From Demequina rhizosphaerae (GTDB lineage: Bacteria; Actinomycetota; Actinomycetes; Actinomycetales; Demequinaceae): 64,000 nucleotides of DNA. Of the stretch, positions 26,361 through 34,505 are shown in pieces. Within the stretch, counting starts at the first letter, position 1. Each line of letters starts with the position of its first letter. Position numbers and translations under genes: made by a program. Where the stretch lies: NCBI RefSeq assembly GCF_000971255.1, contig NZ_BBMC01000008.1, forward strand, positions 108,698 through 172,697. Direction: 5' to 3'. The notes under the pieces are model-generated. The model did not search any database. It was given only the letters and a program-made list of their open reading frames with translations, and was not told where the DNA came from.

Positions 26361-27317
26361 TCAGTCGATCGAGAAGTCGTTGGCACGGTTGATGCGGAAC
26401 TGGATCGCGGTCACGATGAGGACCAGGATTCCCAGCACCAGCGCCATCGCGGTCGCGTAGCCCATCTGGAGGTTGCGGAACGCCTGGTTCCACACGTACC
26501 AAACCAGCGAGGCGGTGCTCCACGACGGTCCGCCCGTCGGGGTCATGATGTTGATCTCGGTGAAGATCATCGAGCCGGCGATGATGTTGGTCACCACGAG
26601 GAAGAACGTCACGGGCTGCACCATCGGCCACGTGATCTTGGTGAACTTCTTCCAGCCGCTCGCGCCGTCGAGCGAGGCCGCCTCGTAGAGCGACCGCGGC
26701 ACGGCCTGGACCGCCGCGAGGTAGAGGAGCGTGGAGTAGCCGAGGCCCTTCCACACCGCCATGATGATGAGCGCAGGCTTGGCCCAGTTGGGGTCCTGAA
26801 GCCAGTTGGGGCCGTCGATCCCGACGAGCGCCAGCACCTGGTTCACGAGACCGAAGTCACCGTTGTAGGCCCACTGCCACAGGATCGCGATCGCAGCGAG
26901 CGAGCTGATCACCGGGATGTAGTAGACCGTGCGGAAGAAGGTGCGTCCGCGGATCTTGCGGCTCAGCGCGAGCGCGAGCGCGAGCGAGATCGCGAGGCCG
27001 ATCGGGATACCGATCATGTAGAAGATCGTGTTCCAGAGGGCCTTCCAGAAGTACGGGTCCTGCACCAGCCTGGTGTAGTTGTCGAACCCGATGAACGTCA
27101 TGTTGCCGATGCCGTTCCAGTTCGTCAGCGACGCGTAGATCGAGAACGCCATCGGGAACAGCAGGAATGCCACCCAGCCGATCACCGGCGGTGCCATGAA
27201 GGCCGCAGCCCAGGCGTGCTCCTTGCGATGCAGAGCCGCACTGCGCTTGCGCGCGGCCTTCTGATCCGCCTTGGTCCAGGTGCTGTTCACCTGGTCCGTG
27301 TCGGTTGTCGTGGCCAT
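26361..27317 (-). CDS. Carbohydrate ABC transporter permease, MalF type
   Basis: A 318-residue permease with six or more helices, starting with a basic cytoplasmic segment (about 1-38). Its EAA loop is visible (LYEAASLDGASGWKKFTKI). I prefer the ATG at 27317 because GGAAGG lies eight bases upstream; ATG 27323 is only two bases from it. It lies 16 bases before the MalG-type partner, in one operon led by the solute-binding protein. Predicted to form the heterodimeric membrane channel of a CUT1 sugar importer. Confidence 0.95.
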   Translation of the reverse strand: MATTTDTDQVNSTWTKADQKAARKRSAALHRKEHAWAAAFMAPPVIGWVAFLLFPMAFSIYASLTNWNGIGNMTFIGFDNYTRLVQDPYFWKALWNTIFYMIGIPIGLAISLALALALSRKIRGRTFFRTVYYIPVISSLAAIAILWQWAYNGDFGLVNQVLALVGIDGPNWLQDPNWAKPALIIMAVWKGLGYSTLLYLAAVQAVPRSLYEAASLDGASGWKKFTKITWPMVQPVTFFLVVTNIIAGSMIFTEINIMTPTGGPSWSTASLVWYVWNQAFRNLQMGYATAMALVLGILVLIVTAIQFRINRANDFSID

Positions 27318-27386
27318 CTCCATGTCCTTCCTGCGGGGGAGCGGGGGCCGACGCCGGTGGGCGCCGGCCCCCTTCCCGTCCTGCTG

Positions 27387-28799
27387 TTAGCCCTGGGCCT
27401 TCGCCTGGTCGGCGCTGATCCACGACTGGTCGAGCAGCATCTGCATCTCGGTCTGCTTGCCGGCGACGAAGTCGGCGGCCGTCTGCGAGCCGTTGTCGAC
27501 CACGTTCTCGATGCCGATCCAGAAGTTGTCGTACCACTCCGGGGTGTAGGTCCACACGCCGGGCAGCGGGCGACCCTTCTCCTCGGCGATCTGGAGGAAG
27601 ATCTCGGTGTTCGCGGGCCAGCCGGCGGCCGGGGCGTCCGTCTCGATCCACTCGCCGGTCGCGTAGTCGATCAGGTTCGGGATCTGGACCTTGTTCTCGG
27701 CGAGGATCTTCTGCGCCTCGAGGTCGGTCGACAGGTAGGTCGCGAGCTGGGCCGCGAGCTCCTTGTTCTGCGAGTTCTCCGACACGGCGATGCCGAGCGA
27801 GCCGAGCCAGGTCGACCAGTCGTCACCCTCGTTCGCGACGGGGTAAGGGATGACCTCGTAGTCGAAGCCGTCCGGGTTCTCCTCGTGCTTCGCGTTGTAG
27901 GTCGCGATGTCCCACGGGGCGACCGGGAAGAAGCCGAGGTCACCCTGCATCCAGCGCTGGTAGGTGTCGAGGCTCTGCGCCTGCGTCGCGGTGGGCGTCA
28001 CGCCCTCGACGAGGCCGAGGTCGGCGAACCACTGCAGCGCCTCGGCGAACTCCGGGGTGTCGACCGTGACGGTCTTCTGGTCCTCGGAGATCCAGTCCGC
28101 GCCCGCGCCCCAGACGAAGGCCTGCGAGTTCCAGGTCACGTTGAGGCCGGTGCCGAACGTGTCCATCTCGCCGTCGCCGTCGCGGTCGGTCGTGAGCTCC
28201 TTGGCCTTCGCGACGAACTCGTCGAAGGTCATGGGCTCGTCGAGCGACGGGTACTCCACGCCCAGCTCGTCGAACAGGGCCTTGTTGAAGCCGAAGCCGA
28301 ACGGGCCGACGTCCTTGGGCAGGCCGTAGAGGGCATCCGCCGAGTTGCCGCGCTCACCGGTCTCGGTGTTGAAGCGGTACGCGTCGGTGCCGAACGACCA
28401 GATGTTGTCGATGACGTCCTGCTCGACGTAGTCGGTGAGGTCCGCGAGGACGTCCGCGTACACGTAGCCCATCATCTTGCCGGGCTCGATGTAGAAGACG
28501 TCGGGGACCTTGTTGCCGGCGATGGCCGCCTGCAGCTTGGTCGCGTACTGGTCGGCGTCGGTGATGATCATCTTCACCGAGGCGCCGGTCTCCTCCTCGA
28601 AGGCGTCGATCGCGGCCTGGTAGGCCAGCTTGTCGTAGTCGCCGCCGCGGAACATGAACGTGAGCTCGTTGGCTCCGGTGCCACCCGAGGTGTCGGGCTC
28701 CTCGCTCGCGTCCCCGCTCGAACCGTTCGAGCTGCACGCGGCGAGCGTGAGCGCGCCCACCATGGTGGCCGTGATGGCTGCCGCCTTAAACTTTCGCAT
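27387..28799 (-). CDS. Extracellular carbohydrate-binding lipoprotein of the ABC importer
   Basis: A 470-residue solute-binding protein of the family 1 sugar type. A signal peptide ends in the lipobox LAAC (Cys at about residue 22), so the mature protein is lipid-anchored outside the membrane; a Ser/Gly/Glu-rich linker follows. Typical features include FEEETGASVKM, WGAGADWI and a late W-rich segment (PGVWTYTPEWYDNFW) likely contacting sugar. First gene of the transporter operon; two LacI-type operators (28815, 28932) lie directly upstream. The ligand is predicted to be an arabino-oligosaccharide from context only. Confidence 0.94.
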   Translation of the reverse strand: MRKFKAAAITATMVGALTLAACSSNGSSGDASEEPDTSGGTGANELTFMFRGGDYDKLAYQAAIDAFEEETGASVKMIITDADQYATKLQAAIAGNKVPDVFYIEPGKMMGYVYADVLADLTDYVEQDVIDNIWSFGTDAYRFNTETGERGNSADALYGLPKDVGPFGFGFNKALFDELGVEYPSLDEPMTFDEFVAKAKELTTDRDGDGEMDTFGTGLNVTWNSQAFVWGAGADWISEDQKTVTVDTPEFAEALQWFADLGLVEGVTPTATQAQSLDTYQRWMQGDLGFFPVAPWDIATYNAKHEENPDGFDYEVIPYPVANEGDDWSTWLGSLGIAVSENSQNKELAAQLATYLSTDLEAQKILAENKVQIPNLIDYATGEWIETDAPAAGWPANTEIFLQIAEEKGRPLPGVWTYTPEWYDNFWIGIENVVDNGSQTAADFVAGKQTEMQMLLDQSWISADQAKAQG

Positions 28800-28814
28800 G
28801 TGCTGCCTGCCTCC

Positions 28815-28830
28815 CTTTCATCGTTGAAGA
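28815..28830 (-). promoter_or_regulatory. LacI-type operator, copy 2, in the leader of the binding-protein gene
   Basis: CTTTCATCGTTGAAGA matches TTTACAWCGWTGTAAA at 12 of 16 positions and keeps the core CATCGTTG. It ends 16 bases before the start codon on the minus strand, overlapping the likely leader. Confidence 0.6.
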
Positions 28831-28931
28831 GTGAGGTCGGGCCCGGATACAACTATCCCTATTCGGGAGATGTGTCGCATCCTGGTCGTCGTTGACCCCA
28901 GGCTCAGCGGACCCGGCCCCGTGCCGGCTCC

Positions 28932-28947
28932 TTTACAACGATGGAAC
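28932..28947 (-). promoter_or_regulatory. LacI-type operator, copy 3, central in the divergent region
   Basis: TTTACAACGATGGAAC matches the shared palindrome at 14 of 16 positions. It lies 117 bp from copy 2 centre to centre, suited to cooperative binding or looping. Confidence 0.65.
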
Positions 28948-29156
28948 AATGACACGGCGAGAGGGCCGAGGTCAAGTCCAGCGGGTCACAATTACGAAAC
29001 ACCTGCGAAATACGGCCGACTGCCAGGTGCGATATCTGGTACACCACCGCACCCCTCCCCGCAGGGGGTCGATCCTGGGACCGCCGAGGCGCACGACTGG
29101 GACCCCTCCCGGGTACCCTCGGTTTGACTCGCGACCGCCCATATGGGCACGATCGC

Positions 29157-29172
29157 GTTACAACGATGTAGA
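29157..29172 (+). promoter_or_regulatory. LacI-type operator, copy 4, upstream of GH27
   Basis: GTTACAACGATGTAGA matches the shared palindrome at 14 of 16 positions and ends 15 bases before the GH27 ATG, over the likely transcription start. Confidence 0.7.
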
Positions 29173-29187
29173 CGGGAGACGCCTCAC

Positions 29188-30471
29188 ATGCTCGCCACGA
29201 CCCCCCCGATGGGCTGGAACAGCTGGGACAGCTTCGGCACCACCGTGACCGAGGACGAGGTCCTCGCCAACGCGCGCGTCATGGCGGAGCGCCTGCTCCC
29301 GTCCGGCTGGGACACCGTGGTCGTCGACATCGCGTGGTACGACCCGACCGCGCGGTCGCACGGCTACAACGACGGCGCCCCGCTCGAGCTCGACGCGTAC
29401 GGCCGCCAGATGCCGGCCCCCAACCGCTTCCCCTCCGCGGCCGACGGCGCCGGCTTCGGCCCGCTCGCCGCGCAGGTCCACGCGCTGGGCCTCAAGTTCG
29501 GCCTTCACATCATGCGCGGGATCCCGCGCCTCGCCGTCGAGCGGGACCTGCCGATCCTGGGCACCGCGTACACCGCCAAGGACGTCGCCGACCTCGACCA
29601 CGTATGCGCGTGGAACCCCGACAACTACGGCCTCGACCACAACCACCCGGGCGCGCAGGCGTACTACGACGCCCAGGTCGCGCAGTTCGCCGCGTGGGGC
29701 GTCGACTTCATCAAGGCCGACGACATGCAGGCCCCCTACTACGAGCGCGAGATCGCGGCCTACGCGACGGCGATCGAGCGCTCGGGCCGCGACATCGCCC
29801 TCTCGCTGTCCCCCGGCACGCACCTCTCGACCGAGCACGTCCCCCACCTGCGCGAGCACGCGCAGATGTGGCGCATCTCGGACGACCTCTGGGACCGCTG
29901 GGAGGACGTGCACGCCCAGTTCGCGCGCCTCGCGCGGTGGGCGCCGTTCCAGCAGCCGGGCGGCTGGGCCGACGCGGACATGCTGCCGTTCGGACGCATC
30001 GGCATCCGCGCGGAGCGGGGCGAGCCCCGCGATTGCCGGCTCACGCTCGACGAGCAGCGCACCCTCATGACGCTCTGGTGCATGGGCCGCTCGCCGCTCA
30101 TGGTGGGCGGCGACCTGCCCACGAGCACCCCCGAGACGCTCGACCTGCTCGCGGCCCCGGCCGTCACGGAGGTCCTCCAGGGCTCGGTCGACGGCCGCGA
30201 GCTGCTCCGTGAGCCCCTCGACGACGGCGAGCTCATCGTGTGGGCGGCGCGCTCGGCGTCCTCGGACCGCGCCTACGCGGCCGTGTTCTGGACGGGCGAG
30301 CAGCCCTTCGACGCCCGCGTCGCGCTGTCGTCGATCCTCGGCGTCGGCCATGGCGAGGTGTCCGTCACGGACCTCTGGCCCGCATCGTCCCCCGCCGTCG
30401 TCGACGCGGAATCCCTCGCCGCGACCGTGCCCGCGCACGGCGTCGCCTGGGTCGCGCTCGACCCCCGCTGA
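29188..30471 (+). CDS. GH27 alpha-galactosidase / beta-L-arabinopyranosidase
   Basis: A 427-residue TIM-barrel glycosidase with no signal peptide. TPPMGWNSWDSFG (residues 5-17) is the GH27 N-terminal signature; FIKADD (about 173-178) carries the nucleophile Asp, and MWRISDDLWDRW (about 230-241) the acid/base Asp. A beta-sandwich C-terminal domain follows from about residue 330. GH27 contains both alpha-galactosidases and beta-L-arabinopyranosidases; the arabinan context makes the latter attractive but unproven. GGGAG precedes the ATG, and the LacI operator at 29157 sits immediately upstream. First gene of the GH27-GH43-GH51 operon. Confidence 0.85.
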   Translation: MLATTPPMGWNSWDSFGTTVTEDEVLANARVMAERLLPSGWDTVVVDIAWYDPTARSHGYNDGAPLELDAYGRQMPAPNRFPSAADGAGFGPLAAQVHALGLKFGLHIMRGIPRLAVERDLPILGTAYTAKDVADLDHVCAWNPDNYGLDHNHPGAQAYYDAQVAQFAAWGVDFIKADDMQAPYYEREIAAYATAIERSGRDIALSLSPGTHLSTEHVPHLREHAQMWRISDDLWDRWEDVHAQFARLARWAPFQQPGGWADADMLPFGRIGIRAERGEPRDCRLTLDEQRTLMTLWCMGRSPLMVGGDLPTSTPETLDLLAAPAVTEVLQGSVDGRELLREPLDDGELIVWAARSASSDRAYAAVFWTGEQPFDARVALSSILGVGHGEVSVTDLWPASSPAVVDAESLAATVPAHGVAWVALDPR

Positions 30472-30491
30472 CCCCCTCGGAAGGACTCCTC

Positions 30492-31583
30492 GTGACCGAC
30501 ACCACCGTCGACGCGCCCGCCACCCGCCGCTCGCGGCGCCCGCTCCTCATCGGCGGCGCCGCCGCCGTCGCCGCCCTCGGCCTCGCCGCCGGGGTGGTGG
30601 CGTGGAGCCCCTGGAGCGAGGACGTGGTCGCCGCGACCGCGCTCGAGCTCGCCGGCGACATCCACACGCACGACCCCGCCCTGGTCGCGGGCGAGGACGG
30701 CGAGGACTGGTACGTCTACTCGACGGGAGACGTGCAGAAGGGCTTCGGCTCCCCGCAGATCCGCCGGTCGACCGACGGCGGCGAGACGTGGGAGTACGTC
30801 GGCACCGTGTGGGACGAGACCGACGACGTCGCGTGGGTGTACGACGAGGTGTCGGGCGTGCAGAACTTCTGGGCGCCCGAGCTCGTCGAGCACGACGGCA
30901 CCTGGTACCTCTACTACGCGGCGTCCTCGTTCGGCACCAACGGCTCGTTGATCGGGCTCATGACGTCTCCCACGCTCGATGTCGACGACCCGGACTACGG
31001 CTGGACCGACCAGGGCATGGTGGTGCGCTCGACCCCGGGCGTGGACAACTTCAACGCGATCGACGCCGGCGTGATCACCGCCGAGGACGGCACCGCGTGG
31101 ATGACCTTCGGCTCGTTCTGGGGCGGCATCCAGCTCATCGAGCTGGAGTGGCCGAGCGGCAAGCCGGTGGACGGCGCCGAGCCGGTCACGATCGCCACGC
31201 GCAACAACGCGACCAACGCGATCGAGGCGCCCTACCTCATGCACCGCGACGGCTACTACTACCTGTTCGTCTCGCGCGACAAGTGCTGCCAGGCCACGGA
31301 GTCCACCTACTCGGTCGCGGTGGGCAGGTCCACCGAGATTACCGGCCCGTACGTCGACAGCTGGGGCAACTCGATGATGTTCGACGGCGGCGACGAGCTG
31401 CTGTCGACCCGCGGCACCATGATCGGCCCCGGCGGCCAGTCCTACTCGAACGGCTACCTGGCCTTCCACTACTACGACGAGGACCTCGGCGGCGACTTCC
31501 AGCTCGCCATCCGGGAGCTCGGCTGGACCGAGGACGGCTGGCCCGTCGCCTGGACCGCCGACGAGCTCGCCGCAGACGCCTGA
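30492..31583 (+). CDS. Secreted or membrane-anchored GH43 arabinanase
   Basis: A 363-residue protein with a basic N-terminus and one hydrophobic helix (about residues 18-42), followed by an extracytoplasmic five-bladed propeller. Catalytic residues D61 (HDP), D191 (NAID) and E245 (IEAPY) are intact. The SSFG, GSFWGGI and RDKCCQ segments closely resemble arabinan endo-1,5-alpha-L-arabinosidases of GH43. It should cleave extracellular arabinan to oligosaccharides for the ABC importer. GGAAGGA precedes the GTG start, 20 bases after the GH27 stop. A cleavable signal peptide or membrane anchor cannot be distinguished by eye. Confidence 0.87.
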   Translation: MTDTTVDAPATRRSRRPLLIGGAAAVAALGLAAGVVAWSPWSEDVVAATALELAGDIHTHDPALVAGEDGEDWYVYSTGDVQKGFGSPQIRRSTDGGETWEYVGTVWDETDDVAWVYDEVSGVQNFWAPELVEHDGTWYLYYAASSFGTNGSLIGLMTSPTLDVDDPDYGWTDQGMVVRSTPGVDNFNAIDAGVITAEDGTAWMTFGSFWGGIQLIELEWPSGKPVDGAEPVTIATRNNATNAIEAPYLMHRDGYYYLFVSRDKCCQATESTYSVAVGRSTEITGPYVDSWGNSMMFDGGDELLSTRGTMIGPGGQSYSNGYLAFHYYDEDLGGDFQLAIRELGWTEDGWPVAWTADELAADA

Positions 31584-31626
31584 CCACCGACCGCATCGTC
31601 CCTACCCGCTCAACGGAGAGAGAAAA

Positions 31627-33129
31627 ATGACCACCATCACCCTCCACCCGGACTTCCGGGTGGGCACCATCGACCGTCGCGTCTTCGGCTCGTTCGTCGA
31701 GCACATGGGCCGCTGCGTCTACACCGGCGTCTACGAGCCCGGCCACGAGACCGCCGACGAGCACGGGTTCCGCGGCGACGTCGCGGAGCTCACCCAGGAG
31801 CTCGGCGTCACGATGCTGCGCTACCCGGGCGGCAACTTCGTCTCCAACTACGTGTGGGAGGACGGCGTGGGCCCGGTCGAGGACCGCAAGCCGTTCCTCG
31901 ACCTCGCGTGGCGCACCGTCGAGCCCAACCTCGTGGGCACCGACGAGTTCCTCCAGCACTGCGAGCGTCAGGGCATCGAGCCGATGATGGCCGTCAACCT
32001 CGGCACGCGCGGGGTCGACGCCGCCGTCGCGCTCCTCGAGTACTGCAACGGCGAGGCCGGCACCAAGTGGGCCGACATGCGCATCGCCAACGGTCGCGAG
32101 AAGCCCTACGGCGTCAAGCTGTGGTGCCTGGGCAACGAGATGGACGGCCCGTGGCAGATCGGCCACAAGGACGCGCACGAGTACGGCAAGCTCGCCGCCT
32201 CGACGGGCCGCGCGATGCGTCAGGTGGACCCGTCGATCGAGCTGGTCGCGTGCGGCTCGAGCTCGATGATGATGGACACGTTCGGCGAGTGGGAGCGCAC
32301 CGTGCTCTCGTACTGCTACGACGTGGTCGACCACATCTCGATGCACGCGTACTACGAGGAGATGGACGGCGACCGCACGTCCTTCATCGCCTCGGGCACC
32401 GCGATGGCGACGTTCATCGAGCGCGTGGCCGCCTCGGCCGACGCGATCGGCGCGCAGAAGCGCTCCGACAAGCAGATCACCATCAGCTTCGACGAGTGGA
32501 ACGTCTGGTACCTGTTCTCGCGCTTCGTGGGCGAGACGAACCTGCCGATCCAGCGCGACGCCCCGCGCATCATCGAGGACCGCTACTCGGGCCTCGACGC
32601 GGTGGTCGTCGGCGACATGATCGTGTCGCTGCTGTCGCACGCGGACCGCGTGGCGATCGGCTGCCTCGCGCAGCTCGTCAACGTCATCGCCCCGATCATG
32701 ACCGAGCCGGGCGGCGCCGCGTGGAGGCAGACCACCTTCCACCCCTTCGCGACCGCCGCGCGCCTCGCCCAGGGCGACGCGCTGCAGGTCAAGATCGACG
32801 GCGACACCATGGCCACCAAGAAGCACGGCGACGTGCCGACGGTGACCGCCGCCGCCACGATCGACCCGGAGACGGGCGCGCTCGCGCTGTTCGTCACCAA
32901 CCGCACCGCCGAGGAGCGGGTCGTGACGCTGCGCACGCCCGGCGCCGAGGCCCGGATCGAGGGCGGCACGGCCGTGCTCGCCGACCACGAGGGTGCGCGC
33001 GAGGACCAGGCGGCGGCCGAGGCGTACGGCATGGTCGACGCGCTGCCCGTCTCGCACGAGGACGGTGCGATCACGCTGCGCCTCGCGCCGGAGTCGTGGA
33101 CGGCGTTCCACGGCACGATGCGCGGCTAG
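31627..33129 (+). CDS. GH51 alpha-L-arabinofuranosidase
   Basis: A 500-residue cytoplasmic exo-glycosidase releasing L-arabinofuranose from arabino-oligosaccharides. The catalytic pair is visible: acid/base E171 in WCLGNEMDGPW and nucleophile E290 in ISFDEWNVWY. The N-terminal GSFVEHMGRCVYTGVYEPG and LRYPGGNFVSNYVWEDG segments are typical of the family, and the length is right. GGAGAGAG precedes the ATG. Third gene of the GH27-GH43-GH51 operon, ended by the hairpin at 33204. The gap before it holds a CGCATCGTCCC motif (31592-31602). Confidence 0.96.
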   Translation: MTTITLHPDFRVGTIDRRVFGSFVEHMGRCVYTGVYEPGHETADEHGFRGDVAELTQELGVTMLRYPGGNFVSNYVWEDGVGPVEDRKPFLDLAWRTVEPNLVGTDEFLQHCERQGIEPMMAVNLGTRGVDAAVALLEYCNGEAGTKWADMRIANGREKPYGVKLWCLGNEMDGPWQIGHKDAHEYGKLAASTGRAMRQVDPSIELVACGSSSMMMDTFGEWERTVLSYCYDVVDHISMHAYYEEMDGDRTSFIASGTAMATFIERVAASADAIGAQKRSDKQITISFDEWNVWYLFSRFVGETNLPIQRDAPRIIEDRYSGLDAVVVGDMIVSLLSHADRVAIGCLAQLVNVIAPIMTEPGGAAWRQTTFHPFATAARLAQGDALQVKIDGDTMATKKHGDVPTVTAAATIDPETGALALFVTNRTAEERVVTLRTPGAEARIEGGTAVLADHEGAREDQAAAEAYGMVDALPVSHEDGAITLRLAPESWTAFHGTMRG

Positions 33130-33203
33130 AGACGTCGCGTCCGCGCCCGGAGGGCACGCGGACCGCGCGTCGTGTCCGGGGGGAGGACGGCGCGCCGACG
33201 ACG

Positions 33204-33239
33204 GAACGCGCCGCGGGGCTTCGGCTCCGCGGCGCGTTC
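33204..33239 (+). terminator. Terminator of the GH27-GH43-GH51 operon
   Basis: A 13-bp perfect stem (GAACGCGCCGCGG / CCGCGGCGCGTTC) with an inner cTTCGg tetraloop, 75 bases after the GH51 stop. The remaining bases to 33420 hold two CGCATCGTC motifs (33266, 33298) and no gene. Confidence 0.85.
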
Positions 33240-33420
33240 GTGTCTCCGGGCGCGGCGGCGGCCGCCGCATCGTCGTAGTGCTCGACGGGTGGACCGCCGC
33301 ATCGTCCCCGTCCGGCGCCCCTCAGGCGCGTCGGTCGGAGAGCCGCGCGGCGCCACCGGCGCGGTGCGTGCCGAGAACAAGAGGCGAGGCCGCCGCGTCG
33401 CCGCGGGGCGCTCGGGCCGG

Positions 33421-34113
33421 TCAGCTGTTGTTCTTGTTCTTCTTCTTGTTGTCGACCGGGTTGTCCGGCAGGATGCGCGGCGCGGGTTCGGGCGTCACGA
33501 GCGACGCCGGCAGGCACTGCGCGTTGGCCGACAGCACGGCGTCGGGGTCGAGCTCGGGCGCGAGCGTGGAGCGCAGGTCGCCGGTCTCGGCGAAGCCCTC
33601 GCCCAGCACGATGTCGACCAGCGTGCCCTCGCGGTTGTCGAGGACCATGTCGACCTCGCCGTCGAAGTTCAGCGCGACCGTGTACGCCTGGCGCACGCCG
33701 TCCGCCCCGAAGTAGATGCGCACGTAGTCGCCGTAGGTGCGGCCCCAGTTCTCCGTGCTCACGATCACGTAGTTGCGGCCGTCGAGGTCGTCCGCGACGC
33801 TGCTCGCGAGGCCGTTGGTGTCCGTGCCGTTGAGGATCCGGACGCCGACGTTGGTGTGGCGCATCGGGGTCGAGTTCGACGGCGGGCACACGAGCGTGAC
33901 GTCGCTGTCGAACGCCCCGGCGGGGGTGACGAACTCCTGCGAGAACGGGCCATCGACGTCGCCCTTGTACACGCCCGCGGCGAAGACGCCCGCGAAGGTG
34001 ACGGCGATGAGGAGCACGCCGAAGACGATGATCTGGCGCTCGCGACGGTGACGGCGCACCTGAGCGCGGCGGGCGTCGGGACGTCCGTTCGCTCGGTCGG
34101 TCACAGGCACCAT
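33421..34113 (-). CDS. Membrane-anchored LytR C-terminal (LytR_C) domain protein
   Basis: A 230-residue protein with a short basic cytoplasmic tail, one membrane helix (IIVFGVLLIAVTFAGVFAAG, about residues 29-48) and an extracytoplasmic part. NVGVRILNGTDTNGLASSVADDL followed by VIVSTENW (about 90-125) matches the LytR_C domain found in envelope and cell-wall proteins. The C-terminus is a Lys/Asn-rich tail (NKKKNKNNS). Start taken at the ATG 34113. Translation further upstream would run into tRNA-Ser and is excluded. Probably acts in cell-envelope assembly (inference). Confidence 0.8.
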   Translation of the reverse strand: MVPVTDRANGRPDARRAQVRRHRRERQIIVFGVLLIAVTFAGVFAAGVYKGDVDGPFSQEFVTPAGAFDSDVTLVCPPSNSTPMRHTNVGVRILNGTDTNGLASSVADDLDGRNYVIVSTENWGRTYGDYVRIYFGADGVRQAYTVALNFDGEVDMVLDNREGTLVDIVLGEGFAETGDLRSTLAPELDPDAVLSANAQCLPASLVTPEPAPRILPDNPVDNKKKNKNNS

Positions 34114-34134
34114 CCCGTCACTGAGTACTGCTAC

Positions 34135-34222
34135 TGGCGGAGGATAGGGGATTCGAACCCCTGAGGGCTTGCACCCAACACGCTTTCCAAGCGTGCGCCA
34201 TAGGCCACTAGGCGAATCCTCC
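34135..34222 (-). tRNA. tRNA-Ser(GGA), CCA encoded
   Basis: Acceptor GGAGGAT/ATCCTCC, anticodon stem CACGC/GCGTG with loop TTGGAAA (anticodon GGA), long variable arm, and T-loop GTTCGAATC. Discriminator G is followed by an encoded CCA, unlike the two other tRNAs in this window. It reads UCC/UCU serine codons. Confidence 0.95.
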
Positions 34223-34334
34223 AGGCCCGGCAATGGTACACGTGTCGAGACGATGCGTCGAAACGCCTCCCCGTGACGCTTCAGGCACGTCCCGCGGCCG
34301 GGTGCCGGCGCACGGGAGCGCCCCCGGATCCGGT

Positions 34335-34340
34335 TAGACT
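34335..34340 (+). promoter_or_regulatory. -10 element of the SRP RNA promoter
   Basis: TAGACT ends seven bases before the predicted RNA 5' end at 34348. A convincing -35 was not resolved. Confidence 0.55.
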
Positions 34341-34347
34341 GGTCCGC

Positions 34348-34435
34348 GACCCCTCACGTGGCGATACCTCGCCCAACTCCCCCAGGTCAGGGATGAAGCA
34401 AGGGTAAGCGGGCTCTGTCGGGTGCGTGGGGGGTC
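34348..34435 (+). ncRNA. ffs: Signal recognition particle RNA, small bacterial type
   Basis: The conserved domain IV core is present: CCCCCAGGTCAGGGATGAAG followed by CAAGGGTAAGC (about 34379-34410). The outer ends pair (GACCCCTCACG with CGTGGGGGGTC). At about 88 nucleotides it is the 4.5S-like short form. It works with Ffh to target membrane proteins. Its position just before dnaX is common in actinobacteria. Confidence 0.92.
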
Positions 34436-34505
34436 CTTTCATGCCCGGGCGGGCCTATGGACGATGCCGTCCGCGCCGTCGGAGGGCCCCACTAGAGTCG
34501 AACCC

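Larger units (their letters stand above)
28800..29187. other. Divergent control region between the transporter operon and GH27
   Basis: A 388-base gap with no gene. It contains three copies of the LacI-type palindrome (28815, 28932, 29157), one next to each coding start and one central. A relatively AT-rich core lies at about 28980-29050, within which CACCTG and CAGGTG form an inverted pair. GGATA-CAAC-TATCC near 28846 is another short palindrome. The layout would allow repression of both directions by one regulator and possibly DNA looping. Confidence 0.65.

Noticed and set aside
33421..34233. Upstream-extended start for the LytR_C protein (frame open to 34233)
   Set aside because: The extension reads through tRNA-Ser(GGA), so the start must lie at or below 34113.
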